The position numbers and the translations under genes are program-made. The notes beneath the pieces are model-generated. The model was not told the DNA's origin, ran no database searches, and was given only the letters and a program-made list of their open reading frames with translations. A DNA stretch of 64,000 bases from Panopea generosa (lineage: Eukaryota > Mollusca > Bivalvia > Adapedonta > Hiatellidae), in contig CM055905.1 in the NCBI GenBank assembly GCA_029582155.1, positions 68,159,618 through 68,223,617 on the forward strand. The letters run 5' to 3'. Positions 39,392-51,394 of this stretch are shown here, piece by piece (positions within the stretch are counted from its first letter, which is position 1; every line of letters begins with the position of its first letter).

Positions 39392-41032
39392 CAATGATCT
39401 AGTAGTATGCAACATTTCAACAAAAACAAGGCATTTATGACGTTGATTTTTTTAATAATAATTCTCTGATTTGAATAATTTATACTGAATTATATAAAAC
39501 ATGCCCCGGAGCCACCTTGCGGCTTTTATATGGCAGTCGGGGCTTTAACAATGTGATAGTCGAATAGCAAACGATACATTTAATCAGGAGCAAACAATGT
39601 AATTAAATAATACAAACATAACAAAGAAAAAATGAAGAAAAAGAGCGCAACGTCTTTAACAATTTTTTTTTGTTATTTGATAAATATAGAATACATGATT
39701 ATGTTTGTTTATTCATAGATTGCTATTATTTATGTGTTACTTTAATCGCCCGCTGTTCTTATACAGTCACCGACAGAGGCCGTGATTTGTGTACACTGGG
39801 AATGGAGTGTGTTGATTTAGTTAAATGATACATTACATTTGATTACATTTCTCACACTTTTTCGCTGACCATCTGATGGGAACAGCGTCCTCCCTGTCCG
39901 GAGTGAATGGTGATTTTAAATCGGTCTTATTTTCAAATACATTCGTCAACCTTCAATTCTAAATCTCGGACTCAAAAGTCATTTATAAAAACACACGCTA
40001 TAACCATATACTGTAAACCAAACTGAGTTTAGTCAGTAAAATACATGGAAATCCCATAGGTTATATTTAAAGCCGGGTGCCTGGTTACGGCAATGATTTG
40101 AAGACGCAATCTGATATTAAATTTGGGTTTTCGATGATTATATAAAATATACCAACTTTCATTCTGGTGATATTCGTCATCCTATATCGTTCTTATTTTC
40201 AATGTAAAGGGAGGTAATTTACCGACTTTCCTAACTCTCAAGAGGGAATGCATGTGCAGTGATGACACGTTATGATATTTTAACAAGTTTTACATTTTGT
40301 GGTGCAATCACTAATCATTTACACAGTTTCAGTTGTTTAAATATACAAATAGTGCTTCTATTTAACAAAATGCCGTTAAACATAAAGGAGTAGCTTTCAG
40401 ATAGACTATAGAATAAATATAAAACAATGTTGAAGTTACTCTACATACTTCGACAAATATAGTTAAATTTGAAAACAAAATATTGAATTCTATTGTATTG
40501 AGGTTCAACTTGCATGGATCTCAATACAGTAAGTTATAAATAAGTATAGACAGTCGCTGACAGCGTATTGTTTCTATACATAAAGTTAATTTGTGTTCCG
40601 TCTTTCCATATGTAATTTAAAGCTAACCTGAAGTTAATATATACTGAACAGAACAGCTAGTCCGCCATCTGACATGTTATGTACATGACATTTTATATAT
40701 TTTCGGAAACCAATTTCCTTGAAATCTGGACACTTGAATAAGCAAGAATATTTAGATGATGTAATACCAATACATACTGTCTGTTAATGTCGTAAAATAA
40801 TAACAGTATCAATATATTGACGAAGATCATAGGAAATACAAAAGTGGCCGGTTAGCTGTTCCGTTCAGTATAGAAATAGGTAAGTTTTTTAAACTTTATT
40901 TTTTAGAGAGAAATAAAACTAGTTATGGATGGTTACAGGGGGGAAATATTGCTAATAAGGAAAAAAACAATTACCAGAATTCAAACCATGGTCGCCTGTG
41001 TGACAAGCCGTGACATATCCATTCATCGGGCG
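39392..41032. other. Intergenic, nothing recognised
   Basis: Includes a short GC-rich imperfect hairpin (GCCCCGGAGCC ... GGCAGTCGGGGC at about 39502-39544); otherwise AT-rich. Confidence 0.5.
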
Positions 41033-41036
41033 TTAA

Positions 41037-41550
41037 AGGGAATATATTAGGATTTTTCCTTTTTTTTTATAAATCGGCTGAAAACATTTATTTCCAATAT
41101 AGCATCCCTATGTATACTCACTGATCCCGCATTGCCAAAAGGCTATCTATTTAAACATGACAAAATATAATATTGAATAGGGATTTCCTAACTTGGGCTA
41201 CGCGCCTAGGTTAGACTAAAATAGATTTTCCGCTTAAAATTGCAACATATTTTGTGACGTATTAAATGAGTCACGCGATTACATTTTGATTTCATTATGA
41301 TCCGTTATACAGGTTTACAAGTAATACAATTTATTTCATCTTAGAAAGTGTCCGAGTGACGCTATAAAGGTAATTTAGTGCTGTCTATTTTTAGAATGGG
41401 GACTTCGTTTCAAGTTTTGCACCCCAATTTAAATATAGATTATGTCATGTTTTGATTTTATTTATTAAAGATAATGAGATGCTCTTTATCTATTTTAGAA
41501 TAATTTCATTTTTGAGATATTTATAGCGCCTTTTTCCTGATATAATCACT
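41037..41550 (+). mobile_element. TTAA element with ATCAGGA ends, copy A (514 bp)
   Basis: TTAA 41033-41036 and 41551-41554. Left end AGGGAATATATTAGGATTTTT, right end TTTTTCCTGATATAATC. Interior markers are CTTGGGCTACGCGC, GTTAGACTAAAATAGATTTT and TTTTGTGACGTA, found again in the other copies. No ORF. Confidence 0.8.
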
Positions 41551-41576
41551 TTAATGTGAATATAAACACATCTTAA

Positions 41577-41765
41577 AGATGGTATATCAGGAAAAAGGCT
41601 AAAAATGTATTGAAAAAAGAAATTATGAAATAATGAAAAACATCTCATTATCATAAATAAATAAAATCTGAATGGTTCGGTATACCAAATCAACCAAAAA
41701 CGTGACAAAATCAATAATTTAATCGGAGCCATAAATTTGAAACGAAATCCCCATTCTAAATAACG
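41577..41765 (-). mobile_element. TTAA element, truncated inverted copy A'
   Basis: Begins after TTAA 41573-41576 with AGATGGTATATCAGGAAAAAG and runs through AACGTGACAAAATCAATA to CGAAATCCCCATTCTAAAT, the mirror of 41390-41550. It stops at about 41765, so only the terminal ~190 bp are present, tail-to-tail with copy A across a 22-bp spacer. Confidence 0.75.
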
Positions 41766-42630
41766 ACAACACTTAAAACATAAAAACTACTATAAATAGA
41801 ATACTAGAATAGTGCCTTTCCTACATTTTTTTAGGTTCGGCACGAAGACGCAACAACTCTCCGTTAAACTGAGAGAAAAAAACTTGTAAAATTTGTAAAA
41901 ATAATACAAACATATACATGAGTGTTTACTGTATTGAAGATTTTTTTTTATAGATTATGAAGTCTAGCAGTTAGCAGTAAATTGATTCTCGGTATTTCAG
42001 TAAGTGACTCTTCACTATTGCAGGCTGAGAAGGTTATGATTTTACGAAATACGAATATTTCACTAACTTTAATGTGTCATTAAATCTACATGACGGTCTT
42101 ATCAGAGTAAACCATTTAGACACAGTATGGTCGACCAGAAGTTTACCTTATCATCAAATGACATAGACTAGCTACTACTCAGAAATATGTTCTGTATAGT
42201 ACTTTTCAAAGCAGAAGACTAAATTTCCAGTTTCTGATCTCGAAATAGCCGACGGAACCGGCTATAACTTACTCGGTAACGCGTCTGACTGCCAATTCTG
42301 GGGTCATGCGCTATATGAAAGTTTGGATGAAGTCATAGTTTAGTAATCGTTCATTTGCTATGAATTGTGTGACAGGCATAGAATTCACTGCTTTTTTCAT
42401 TGGTGGTTAATAGACCTAATTCGGCAATCGTACATACTCGGCAAATTCCGTCATCTTAGTAATAGCCAAGGTGTTCCGAGTGCTAATTCGGGAGTTATCA
42501 TATTCTTGGACAATCTGATCAACTCGGCTTTTATGCCACGCAATAGACGTATTATACGGAGGATACGGAAATACCCGATGTTTCACGATTGGTTCTGGGA
42601 TAGATTATAGAAGACACGCAGCTTCTTTAA
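41766..42630. other. Intergenic with a possible SINE family 3 head relic
   Basis: CGGTAACGCGTCTGACTGCC at 42275 resembles the family-3 head; the 81-residue frame at 42365 has no support. Confidence 0.4.
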
Positions 42631-42833
42631 CCCTTTACTTCATATAAACGCTTTTGGACACCTCGAATGTAGACGCCTTTGTACAACTTATATAGAAGGC
42701 TTTTGAATTATTGGGTGAATTATGTTTATATTAACTGACAGAGTGGAAATCGAGCAATCTGAACTCTTCCTGCACTGTTTTCAAAGGCCTTCTGTGATTG
42801 GTGCGGGAAAACGTGTATCTATGGAGTAAAGGG
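42631..42833 (+). mobile_element. 203-bp CCCTTTACT TTAA element, copy 1
   Basis: TTAA flanks on both sides; ends CCCTTTACTTCATA and TATGGAGTAAAGGG. Starting with CCC after TTAA is the classic piggyBac arrangement. Inside, an inverted pair (CAGTGC-type sequence around CTCTTCCTGCACTG) adds a hairpin. The right TTAA (42834-42837) also begins the next element. Confidence 0.85.
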
Positions 42834-42837
42834 TTAA

Positions 42838-43340
42838 AGGAAGTATATCAGGATGTCTTTAAAAAAAATTTAATTAGCTAAACATTTCCCCAATATATCA
42901 TACCTATGTATAAACTCATTGGCTGCTGTTTGCCATACCTTGATACTAGTATCTATATAAACAAGCCAAATAATATTTCCTGGTTGGATTGACTGAAATA
43001 GATTTCCTGCTTATTTTGTGACGTATAATAATGAATAACGTGATTTTATTTTGATTTCGATTTGATCCGTCATACTGGTTAGCATGGTGCAGAAATTAGT
43101 CCATCTTAGAAAGAGTCTGAATGACGATGTGAAGGTCGTCAAGCAGTATTTAAGTGCTGTCTATATCAGAATAGGAATTTCCTTTCAAGTTTACCACTCC
43201 GTTTAAAATATCGTTTCTGTCACGTTTTTGGTGGATTTGATATACCAAACCATTAAGATATTTATCTATGACAATGAGGTACTTTGCATCCATTTTAAAC
43301 ATTATTTTATATTTTAAAACAATTATAGCGTTTTTCCTAA
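42838..43340 (+). mobile_element. TTAA element, copy B, upstream of the C1q gene
   Basis: Starts AGGAAGTATATCAGGATG right after the TTAA shared with the 203-bp element and ends near GCGTTTTTCCTAATAG, where no TTAA remains. Interior shares TTTTGTGACGTATAATAATG and GATTTGATATACCAAACC with copies A and D. Ends about 140 bp before the C1q ATG. Confidence 0.7.
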
Positions 43341-43481
43341 TAGAAACAGAAACATAGTTGTTTGTTTTAACATTTATTGGCGTAGGGGCTAGACTACAGA
43401 TGACATAAAATTGATAACGCAGGAATAATACATGTAATATAACAGGCAGAATTAGGGAAACTTTAAGTGTTGATATTCATA

Positions 43482-45108
43482 ATGGCGATGTTGATTTTTA
43501 GCGTGTCACTTCTGGCCTTGTCCTCGTTCTTCGTGTCTGCTGAATATCGACATGCAGATGGTGAAAAGTTCGAAACACTGGTTGCAGATATAGCCTCCTT
43601 GAAACTCGATCATTTAAAACACGAGTCGCAGACTGCTGATATACAGGCACGATGCTGTTCTCGAATCGGCGAGTTAGAAAAACAGCTGAGTGAGACGAAC
43701 CGAAGACTAGATGCGGCGGAGACGAAGATACATGAACTAGAACAGATACAAGACGACATGAAAACTGAACCTGTTGACGACAGTGTGGTGAAGAGTAATA
43801 ACCGAAACCAGGAACATCATTCGGAAGACATCAAACGTGATGGTAAGATGATATTTAAGACTACCATCGTTATTTCTAGACATCCGTTGTTATACTTAGA
43901 CACCAAATGTTATTTTTTAAACAACCAAATGCTATTATTTTTAGACATACAGTGTTATTCTTAGACATCCAATGTTATTTTTAGACTACCAATGTTGTCT
44001 TTTTTAGACAACCAACTACTATTTTCGGCAACCAATGTTATTTTTAGACAACCAAATGCTATTTTCGACAACAATGTTATTTTTAGACACCGATTGCTAT
44101 TTTTAGACAACCAATGTTATTCTTAGACAACCAAATGCTATTTTCGACAACAATGTTATTTTTAGACACCGATTGCTATTTTTAGACAACCAATGTTATT
44201 CTTAGACAACCAGTGTTTTTTTTTTCGACAACTAAATGCTTATTTTAGATAACCAAATGCTATTTTCGACAACCAATGTTATTCTTAAAAAAAAACAATG
44301 TTTTTATCGGCAACCAAATGCTATTGCTATTTTTGACAACCAATACTATTTTACGATGTAAACTGTTAAGCAGGCAGACTGGAGTTAGTTTGTATTTCGT
44401 TTTATTTTCTATTTTAACTTTTTACGATCTTCATCCTCAAACTGACCCTAACCCTGACCTTAATATTGAAGAGTGATAATAACTGAACATCGAAAGACAA
44501 AAAAAATGCATTTTAAAGATCAAATATGCAATTATATGGTTAATGTCAACTGAATAGTTTTATGTTCATAAACCCTTGATATGAATTGCTTTGTTGTTTG
44601 ACATTTAAAATATATTGACATCTCTTAATTTTCAGGCGATCATACAACGATGGGAATAAAACGTATGTTAGTACAACCCGCTACAAAAACAGTCGTACCA
44701 ACAAGTCGCATCGCTTTCTCTGCCTATTTGTCTGCTCATGTAACCGACCTGGGGGCACAGCATCCCATACCTTTTGACCGAGTGCTGATCAATGAAGGAA
44801 ACGCTTTCGATACTGTCATGCATTTTTTTCGGTGTCCCGTCATGGGGATATATCTATTCCAATCGTCTCTTCTTTCATTCAACAATGAACATGTCGAAAC
44901 AGAAATAGTGAAAGACGGATCAATTCTCGCTGTTATGTACGCTGGGGCTGCATCAACCGGAAACGGATATGATCAGGGCTTCAATTCAGTTATAACCGAA
45001 TGTGAACCAGGCGAAGATGTTTGGGTTAGAATACACGACCACGAGGGTTCGTCTGTAGCTGGCAGCAAGTATTCCATGTTTATGGGATACTTGCTGTGGG
45101 AGAAATAA
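43482..45108 (+). CDS. Secreted C1q-domain protein with coiled-coil stalk, two exons
   Basis: Exons 43482-43842 and 44636-45108 join in phase 1 (GATG/gtaaga; ttttcag/GCGAT) to 834 nt, 277 residues. The start is the ATG at 43482 (MAMLIFSVSLL); the frame is also open upstream but without another ATG. Residues 1-20 are a signal peptide ending FFVSA. Residues about 25-95 are charged heptad-like sequence, including IGELEKQLSETNRRLDAAET, a coiled coil expected to trimerise the chain in place of collagen. A Cys pair sits at the stalk start. Residues 145-277 form a full C1q domain: IAFSAYLSAH, FDRVLINEGNAFDT, FRCPVMGIYLF, CEPGEDVWVRIHD and YSMFMGYLLWEK are all expected strand motifs. Such C1q-domain-containing proteins are expanded in bivalves and act as secreted recognition or matrix proteins; the ligand cannot be told from sequence. 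The single intron separates stalk from head and carries a minisatellite. Confidence 0.93.
43850..44360 (+). repeat. Minisatellite in the C1q intron
   Basis: About 21-bp units built on TTTTTAGACAACCAATGTT alternate with variants (CCAAATGCTATTTTCGACAA, ACACCGATTGCTAT). A block of about 79 bp (from 44051 and again from 44130) is repeated nearly exactly, so recent expansion happened at the level of several units. The array starts within 10 bp of the 5' splice site and fills most of the 793-bp intron. Confidence 0.85.
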
Positions 45109-45420
45109 TAAATTAGTTTTGGTGAATAATAACACGTGTACATATATCAATACTGTATTGGTCTCACTACACAGTTGAATTTTGTTTTTTATTCTATATG
45201 CAACAAAGTCTAGGATTTTCATGGTAAAAAAAAGAATTCCACATATAATTTTTTAGAGTATATTTTTCATAGCAGGAATGTATACTTACATAAAAAAGCA
45301 CAATAACTGGTAGGTTGATCAGCTTTTTTTTCTTCAAAGAAGGTGCAGTGACATCCTGACAATTTTTGAAAAAAAAGGAAGTCCGCAAATGCTCATAAAT
45401 ATATGCATATGTTGAAATGC

Positions 45421-45426
45421 AATAAA
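45421..45426 (+). promoter_or_regulatory. Candidate poly(A) signal AATAAA
   Basis: AATAAA 313 nt after the C1q stop codon. Another AATAAA overlaps the stop region (about 45106-45111) and could serve instead with an extremely short 3' UTR. Confidence 0.35.
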
Positions 45427-45799
45427 AGTCACTTTTTAACCCCATTGATGGGTATGGTATGCCAAATTTTGCTCTACTCATCTGCAGCAAGAAATCACAA
45501 CCACTATGAACCATTCTGAAAATATTTCAAAACCAAATGACAAAGACCTTTTTAAAATGTAAGAATCATATTACCGTGACAAAAAGGGCGCAACTGAGTA
45601 TTAAGACATTTGTATGTGAAGATAAAATTGGGTGATGCCTAAAGCATTTATAAAAAAAACTTACAGTGTTTAATGATTAATCCCTCGTTCACATAATGTG
45701 TGTACGTACATTGTGTTTTGTTCTGTGTGCTATGAGTAGTTATATAGTTTCAAGTTCTTCCGTCAAACATCCCAGGGGAACCCCTGAACTGTCAACGCT

Positions 45800-46062
45800 A
45801 ACGTCGTTGTTGTTGCTTTCAACAATTTATCAGTCATTTCTCGACGTTGTTTTCATGAGACAGTCTATCACAATGGCGCACCATGCCGCAGAAATATGGT
45901 ATGGGACGTATTCCAGTGACATTATACTAAATACTGAGCACCAGGCGAGAAAGTTCCTATTACCATTTTTCAAGCCCTTGATATGACCCGGTCGGGTATC
46001 GAACCCACGACCTTCCGCATTTGAGGCGGCACTTTACCACTAGACCACTGCTGGTGGTATAG
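45800..46062 (-). mobile_element. SINE family 1, diverged
   Basis: GTTGTTGTTGCTTTCAACAA start, GACCCGGTCGGGTATCGAAC near the head and an A-box remnant at the right. Several internal deletions. Confidence 0.8.
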
Positions 46063-46475
46063 CACTAGAGTGCGGGCTATATATTCAAAGAGAATATATG
46101 ATGGCACAAACGTCTATAATCGAATACGTGTAAATTGGTGATACTTCACATTCGTTTCCGTGAATTGATTATACTACACATTCAATTCGAATGCGCATAT
46201 CACATTTTCAAAACGAAGGTATAAATCACAAATTCTATTTGTAATAGTGATATCTTAGAAAAACTGAACAATATGGAAGACCACTCTAAAAAGAAAAAAA
46301 TCAGAGAAAGATACATAAGACAGTGTTACTTTCACAACATTGCCATATGCCATCAGGTCTTACGTATATTATCTGTTTTCTAAATTGCATAAAAGATTTA
46401 ACAAAGTGGACCCGCTCGACATTTTTTTTATAAAGTATCAGTTTCCGACTCATCGAAATCCGAATTATGTGTAAA

Positions 46476-46642
46476 GGAAAAATGTGTAAATGAAAAAAAT
46501 GTGTTAATGAATGAAAAATGTGTAAAATGCAAAATGTGTAAACACAAAATGTGTTAATGAAAATATGTATAAATGCAAAATGTAAAAATGAAGTGTGTAT
46601 AAATGAAGAATGTGCAAATGAAAAATTGGTAAATAAAAAAAT
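46476..46642. repeat. Degenerate AAATGTGTAAATGAAA array
   Basis: About ten 14-18 bp units with AATGTGTAAA or AATGTGTTAATG cores, immediately before a family-5 SINE. Confidence 0.75.
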
Positions 46643-46647
46643 TGTGG

Positions 46648-46852
46648 ATTACGCTGTCCATTTGTAGAGATTGAACATAGGGTCAGGGGACGTGGGTTCG
46701 ATCCTCCCCCGTGGCTATGTGTATTGTCTTGAAGCATTACACTTTATCCTCATACGCTTGGAACTGGATCGACCTAGGAATGCTTTAAGCGTATTTTTTC
46801 TAAGTTGTAAAAACTTGTTTCATAATCGATATAAAATAATTAAATTTTAAAA
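46648..46852 (+). mobile_element. SINE family 5
   Basis: GTGGGTTCGATCCTCCCCC B box, GTCTTGAAGCATTACACTTT, GGAACTGGATCGACCTAGGA, TTTGTTTCATAATCGATATA. A box weak. Confidence 0.83.
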
Positions 46853-46924
46853 CAAATGCAAAACAGGCTGAATATTTTGCCGGGTCGGGCAAACGAACTG
46901 GGCACATTGGTAATTCAACTAGTT

Positions 46925-47056
46925 CTGCGCAAATAAATGACAAACTTTCTCATATATTTTTTAGAGGCGAGCGGTACTCGAACCTACGACCTTAGCGGTG
47001 GGAAGTAAATGATTTTGAAACGGCGCCTTAGACCACTTGGCCACGGATGACCCTTT
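46925..47056 (-). mobile_element. SINE family 2, 3' truncated
   Basis: TTTCTCATATATTTTTTAGAGGCGAGCGG-type join, B box complement GGTACTCGAACC and head to GGCCACGG. Confidence 0.83.
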
Positions 47057-47701
47057 TTAAACAGGTGACCTCACGTATTCGAAATGAATCCACAATATCA
47101 CTATTTCGGATGCTTGATAACACATATTCTAAAATGTTATATCGCACATTTGCATGGGTAATTTCATTACTTCGATATGTGATATTCTAATATTCATTTT
47201 GAATACGTGATATCACGCATTTGAACACGTTGTATATCTCATTCGAATTGGTGGTATTTGAATAATAGTATGTGTAATATCACAAAATATTATCAAAAAA
47301 CATCCAATAAATCTAAGTCTGAAAAACCGGTATCGTCAAAAAATAAAAAATAAAGTACTAGAATCGACATTTACCATAATTTATGGAAGGACGTCGAAAA
47401 TTGCGGCCATGGGCGACATGCAAATAGCTGTCCGTATCTGAAGGCTATCGGCACGAAAATAAATAAGTGTTTTGTTGTTGTTACATTTGCTTGGGTATAA
47501 CACAGCGACTGATTGTATTCATTGAATATAATTCATATCTATAATCAATAAATTAATGTTAAATGAATTTCTACATAGGGAATTTAAAATAAATTATTAT
47601 TAATTTTAATCTCGGATGAGACGCAATAATAATTGTTAATCGTATCATCTTGATTAACTTATGGGTTGGTCGTTATATGCTTGTCAATCAGTACAGAGAG
47701 T

Positions 47702-47852
47702 ATAAATGAATCCGAGTAGAACCAGCGTCCTTCCGCAAGTAACTGGAAACTTTCTCACATAAAGGTTTTGGTGCGAGCGGAACTCAAACCTACGACTAAT
47801 GCGGTGACAGGTACGTGCTCTTGGGACGGCGCCTTTGACCTATAGGCCACGT
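47702..47852 (-). mobile_element. SINE family 2, 3' truncated
   Basis: GAATCCGAGTAGAACCAGCG, CCTTCCGCAAGTAACTGG and head. A second, short match (AATAGAACTTG...CCGTCCTTC) follows at 47882-47917. Confidence 0.8.
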
Positions 47853-48465
47853 CAATAAGTACAGAGAGTATAAATGAATTTAAATAGAACTTGTGACAAC
47901 CGTCCTTCTAAAATTAACTCCAAATTGACATAATTATTTATGAATTTGTTGCGTTTGAAATATTTTTAATCCGGCGTTGGCACACGAAGTAACAGAATTA
48001 TAATAATTGACATTGTTGTTTTTTGTTTATTTTGTGGGGTTAGGCCCCTCTCCCAATCCACGCCGGATTCGCTTGCGTCGCCAATTGAGTGGAACAATAT
48101 GAAACATACGCACATACGAGTATCAATATTATATTTTGTTGAGGGTTTTATTAACATTGTCGACCTGAATGAATTACTGTTAACCGGGCCGAAATTGTCA
48201 GTATTTCCCCGGATATTGACAATATTACTGTCACACTCAACAGAATGCATTATTCATAAAATTATACTGACCATACTATTTACTGATTTGATTTCGAACA
48301 TTAATGATATTGATAATCTATAAAAATAATATTGCAATAAATGCAGTTCAATCGTTAAATTAGAACACAAACATCAATATTGCTGAATTCAGAAAATCGA
48401 GAAGTCGAGTAATAAAGTAATAAATTGTTAGAAATAGAAATAGCTTATTGTTTTAATTATCCAGA

Positions 48466-48702
48466 GGGTCCTCCGTGGCCGAGTGGCGCCGTCTCAAGAT
48501 CACTTACCTCTCACCGCTAATGTTGTTGGTTCGAGTCCCGCTCGCTCCATAAAAAGTATGTGAGAAAGTTCCTAGTAACTTGGACGGTGGTTTTACCCAG
48601 TCTGGCTCAATCTGAGGTCTTCGTTCACCAATAAAACTGGATATGCCATGTATAACCTTGAAATGTGTTGAAAATGACGTTAAACCCCATTCAAAAAAAT
48701 TA
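48466..48702 (+). mobile_element. SINE family 2, full-length with short head
   Basis: GGTCCTCCGTGGCCGAGTGG is joined directly to CGCCGTCTCAAGATC; B box GGTTCGAGTCC intact; part of the GCGGAAGG core deleted. Confidence 0.88.
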
Positions 48703-49224
48703 TCCAGGTATTCTATTGTCAAATTTATGAAGAACGCGAGTACTATATCTGGTAAAGCAAAGCAGTTAGTCTAGCGTAATAAAAAATCAGAATTACTTAT
48801 AAGTTTATATTTAGTTTAACCTATTTGCCTCTTACCTTTTTCCTGTTTTAAAGTATGATTGTGAAATATTGGGGTTCGATCAATCAGAACGACTAGTCAG
48901 GGTGCATAGAAAACTGTGTAAATGGGCGCTTAATGTAAACATTCTAACAATAGTTTCTATTTATATTCCAAAATGGGCATATTTTCCATTGTATACTGAA
49001 AGGATAAATAATTATTGAAAGTGTAGATCCGCAATTGAATAGGTCATGGGCATAGGACTGCTTTAATTATTGGAGGGGTGGGGGAGGGGCAACCTGAGAA
49101 GAGAGTGTATAGGGATGTATGAGAAAGTATATGGTAGCCCTCACCCCCCCCCCCCACCCCCGCTCCAACCTGAGCGTACGCCTATGGGGTACATGGGGTC
49201 AGTTGGTGCAATCTGACGAGTAAG

Positions 49225-49745
49225 CCTGCATGGGCGTAGGAGCGTTGTAATTATTGAGGGGGCCAATCTGAGGAGAGAATGAATGAGGATGTATACTTCC
49301 AGGCTCCAAAATATATGCTGAACCTGAGGTGTACGGCGTTTTTTTTATAAATATTTTAGATGTGGGGGCGTAGGTCCGCCAACCCCAACCCATGGATCCC
49401 GCGACAATGTTGATATTTGAAAGATAATTTTGTTACTTTTTTGTAAAATTGTTTTTGATACAATTTACAAAAGTTCAGATTTTGAGTTTGGTCTGATATC
49501 AAAATGTTGTTGGATTTAAGCCCTGGTTTAAGCCAGGGTTCTGGTCCGAAGCCCACTCGCGTTCTATATTCGCCAGTGTTCTAATAAAGTTGTCAAGAGG
49601 GGGTTCAGTAGGAATCTTATATTGGGAGGCGTGTAATGGTAGCTGGTGCGTTCAGCGGCGAATCCAGAGAGAATGAACTAGGATGTATGCTTCCAGGCTC
49701 CAAAGTATATGCTGAACCTGAGGCGTAGGTCCGCCAACCCCAACC
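49225..49745. repeat. ~80-bp direct duplication
   Basis: GGATGTATACTTCCAGGCTC ... ATATATGCTGAACCTGAGG and TAGGTCCGCCAACCCCAACC at 49285-49392 recur at 49680-49745. A third weak copy with poly(C) is at 49085-49190. Confidence 0.75.
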
Positions 49746-49929
49746 CCTGGTGCAGATATGGTAATTACCGATATTTTTAATAATAATAACAACTGATTAT
49801 ACATAAAAAATCAAGAACTTGTATCGTTATTATGCAACTATACCATATCCAACAAATAATCATTCACGAGTTATCTCTCAGAAGTAGCAGGTGCGTTTGT
49901 AAAGCCTCCCACCAGAGGTCGCTAATCTT

Positions 49930-50086
49930 GACGTCACCGGCGCGCGCTGTTCAATATCGGCTTGGTTTGTTTACAACGACTCGATTAATTAACTCGATAT
50001 TTAAACGTTAAAATCACCGAAATTAAAACGCATTACACAGTTTCAGTATTGTTGCAAGAAAGAACAACATTTTGCAGTACAGCAAG
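49930..50086 (+). promoter_or_regulatory. Candidate promoter and non-coding first exon
   Basis: A locally CpG-richer stretch (GACGTCACCGGCGCGCGC at about 49930) contains a consensus CRE, TGACGTCA. It is followed by about 100 bp ending in a strong 5' splice site, AGCAAG/gtaagtg, at 50086/50087. No ATG with a usable frame precedes the donor, so this would be a 5' UTR exon. It is repeat-free and flanked by repeats. Inferred from composition and splice signal only. Confidence 0.4.
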
Positions 50087-50684
50087 GTAAGTGTTTCTGT
50101 ATTTTATGCGTTTACAGGGCTTAATTCATGTTTTACACAAACAAAGACTTCCACATGTGTATTGGTCACGCGCTAGCGATCTCGATATCTGTCAAAACAC
50201 TACATGTACACAAACATCTGCTGCTTATTTGATAGCGATAACACCCGCGGTGTGTTGTGTCAGATACGCTTTATTCTGTATAATCGGGGCCGATAATGGA
50301 AATGCAAACGAAAATACACGTTTAATCCTATTCAGAATATGGCATTAGGGTTTAATTTGTGCAAACAGAATAATTTAAAAACTTCAGCACGAAAACCAAT
50401 GACGCGACAGTTGCAGTACACAGGGTGGTATACTATGATTGGGGCACAGGCCCTAAACAAGTCAGTTAACACGTACAGATGAACTCTTTATATACATTGA
50501 ATGTAATAACATTCCAAAACATTAAATTAACATAATATTCAATTGAACTATTAATTGATCCACAATTTCATTAATTAACCATTGATTAATTAACAAATGT
50601 TGCTTATTGTGTAAAATTAATTGGTTTTTTTCCCAATACTCCCAGATTTTATGGGTTTACACCCCTTCAGAAGGATGTCATACT

Positions 50685-50905
50685 TTAATCTCTTTTAGGG
50701 GCATTGCCTTTAGAGACTGCCACACTGGGAATCAAACCGGGGTCCTCTGGGTCTTAGGATTTTGAAAATCTTTCAAGTCCGCTTCTTCACCAGGGTAGAA
50801 CCAGTACTATTTTTTGAGAGCCATTGGCTTGAGCTGTGGATTGAACCCCAACCTCTGGCATAACTTACCAAACACTCTGTCCATAACACTACCATCCCCC
50901 TTTTT
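50685..50905 (-). mobile_element. SINE family 4/5-like, composite
   Basis: Two B-box complements (GGGAATCAAACCGGGG at 50725 and GGATTGAACCCC at 50840) and one CAGGGTAGAACCAGTACTA block suggest two overlapping copies. Confidence 0.65.
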
Positions 50906-51394
50906 TATAACGTGTTGACAAGTGCATATTAATCAACAATTGAACTGATTTTTTTATAGAATAATTAAATTGGAATACACACTTTTGTAATTAAACCTTT
51001 GGATTGGTTATTTGAAGGTCAATTATCTCGACATCATTAAAGGTCACATTAAATGATTGCGGTTGACCAGGGGCACTTTATAGGTGTATAATATAATAAG
51101 GATGTAACCTGGGGTACATAATATGTCAACTGTTGTAATTTATGGTCACTCATTGTCTTGTCTGCTGTCTGTACAAGAATGTGATTGTGGAGAGTTTGTT
51201 TACTTTATGAGGTTCTCTGACCATTGCCATAGTTACAGAGTAGTACCTTAACTCATTTTATCTTTTCTGGTTGTTCTGTGGTGATGACGGATGAGATAAA
51301 AGTCTCTTTTGATCATATTAGTTATATTGTACAGAAAAGTTTAAACCAAATCATTTGTATGATCCATTTGTTGGCATGTTTTCTATAGATCTAT

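Larger units (their letters stand above)
46085..47300. repeat. Two blocks of degenerate ATTCGAATACGTGATATCAC-like repeats
   Basis: Blocks at about 46100-46255 and 47065-47300 contain recurrent CGAATACGTG, GTGATAT and CACATTCGA cores at about 25-35 bp spacing. SINEs and another array lie between. Confidence 0.5.

Noticed and set aside
39502..39544. Histone-type 3' stem-loop
   Set aside because: Stem sequence GCCCCG is not the histone consensus and there is no histone gene nearby.
42365..42610. 81-residue plus ORF
   Set aside because: No ATG at its start, no splice partners, odd composition; treated as chance.
43467..43481. Upstream start of the C1q frame
   Set aside because: It would begin at GTG; the first ATG is 43482 and gives a proper signal peptide.
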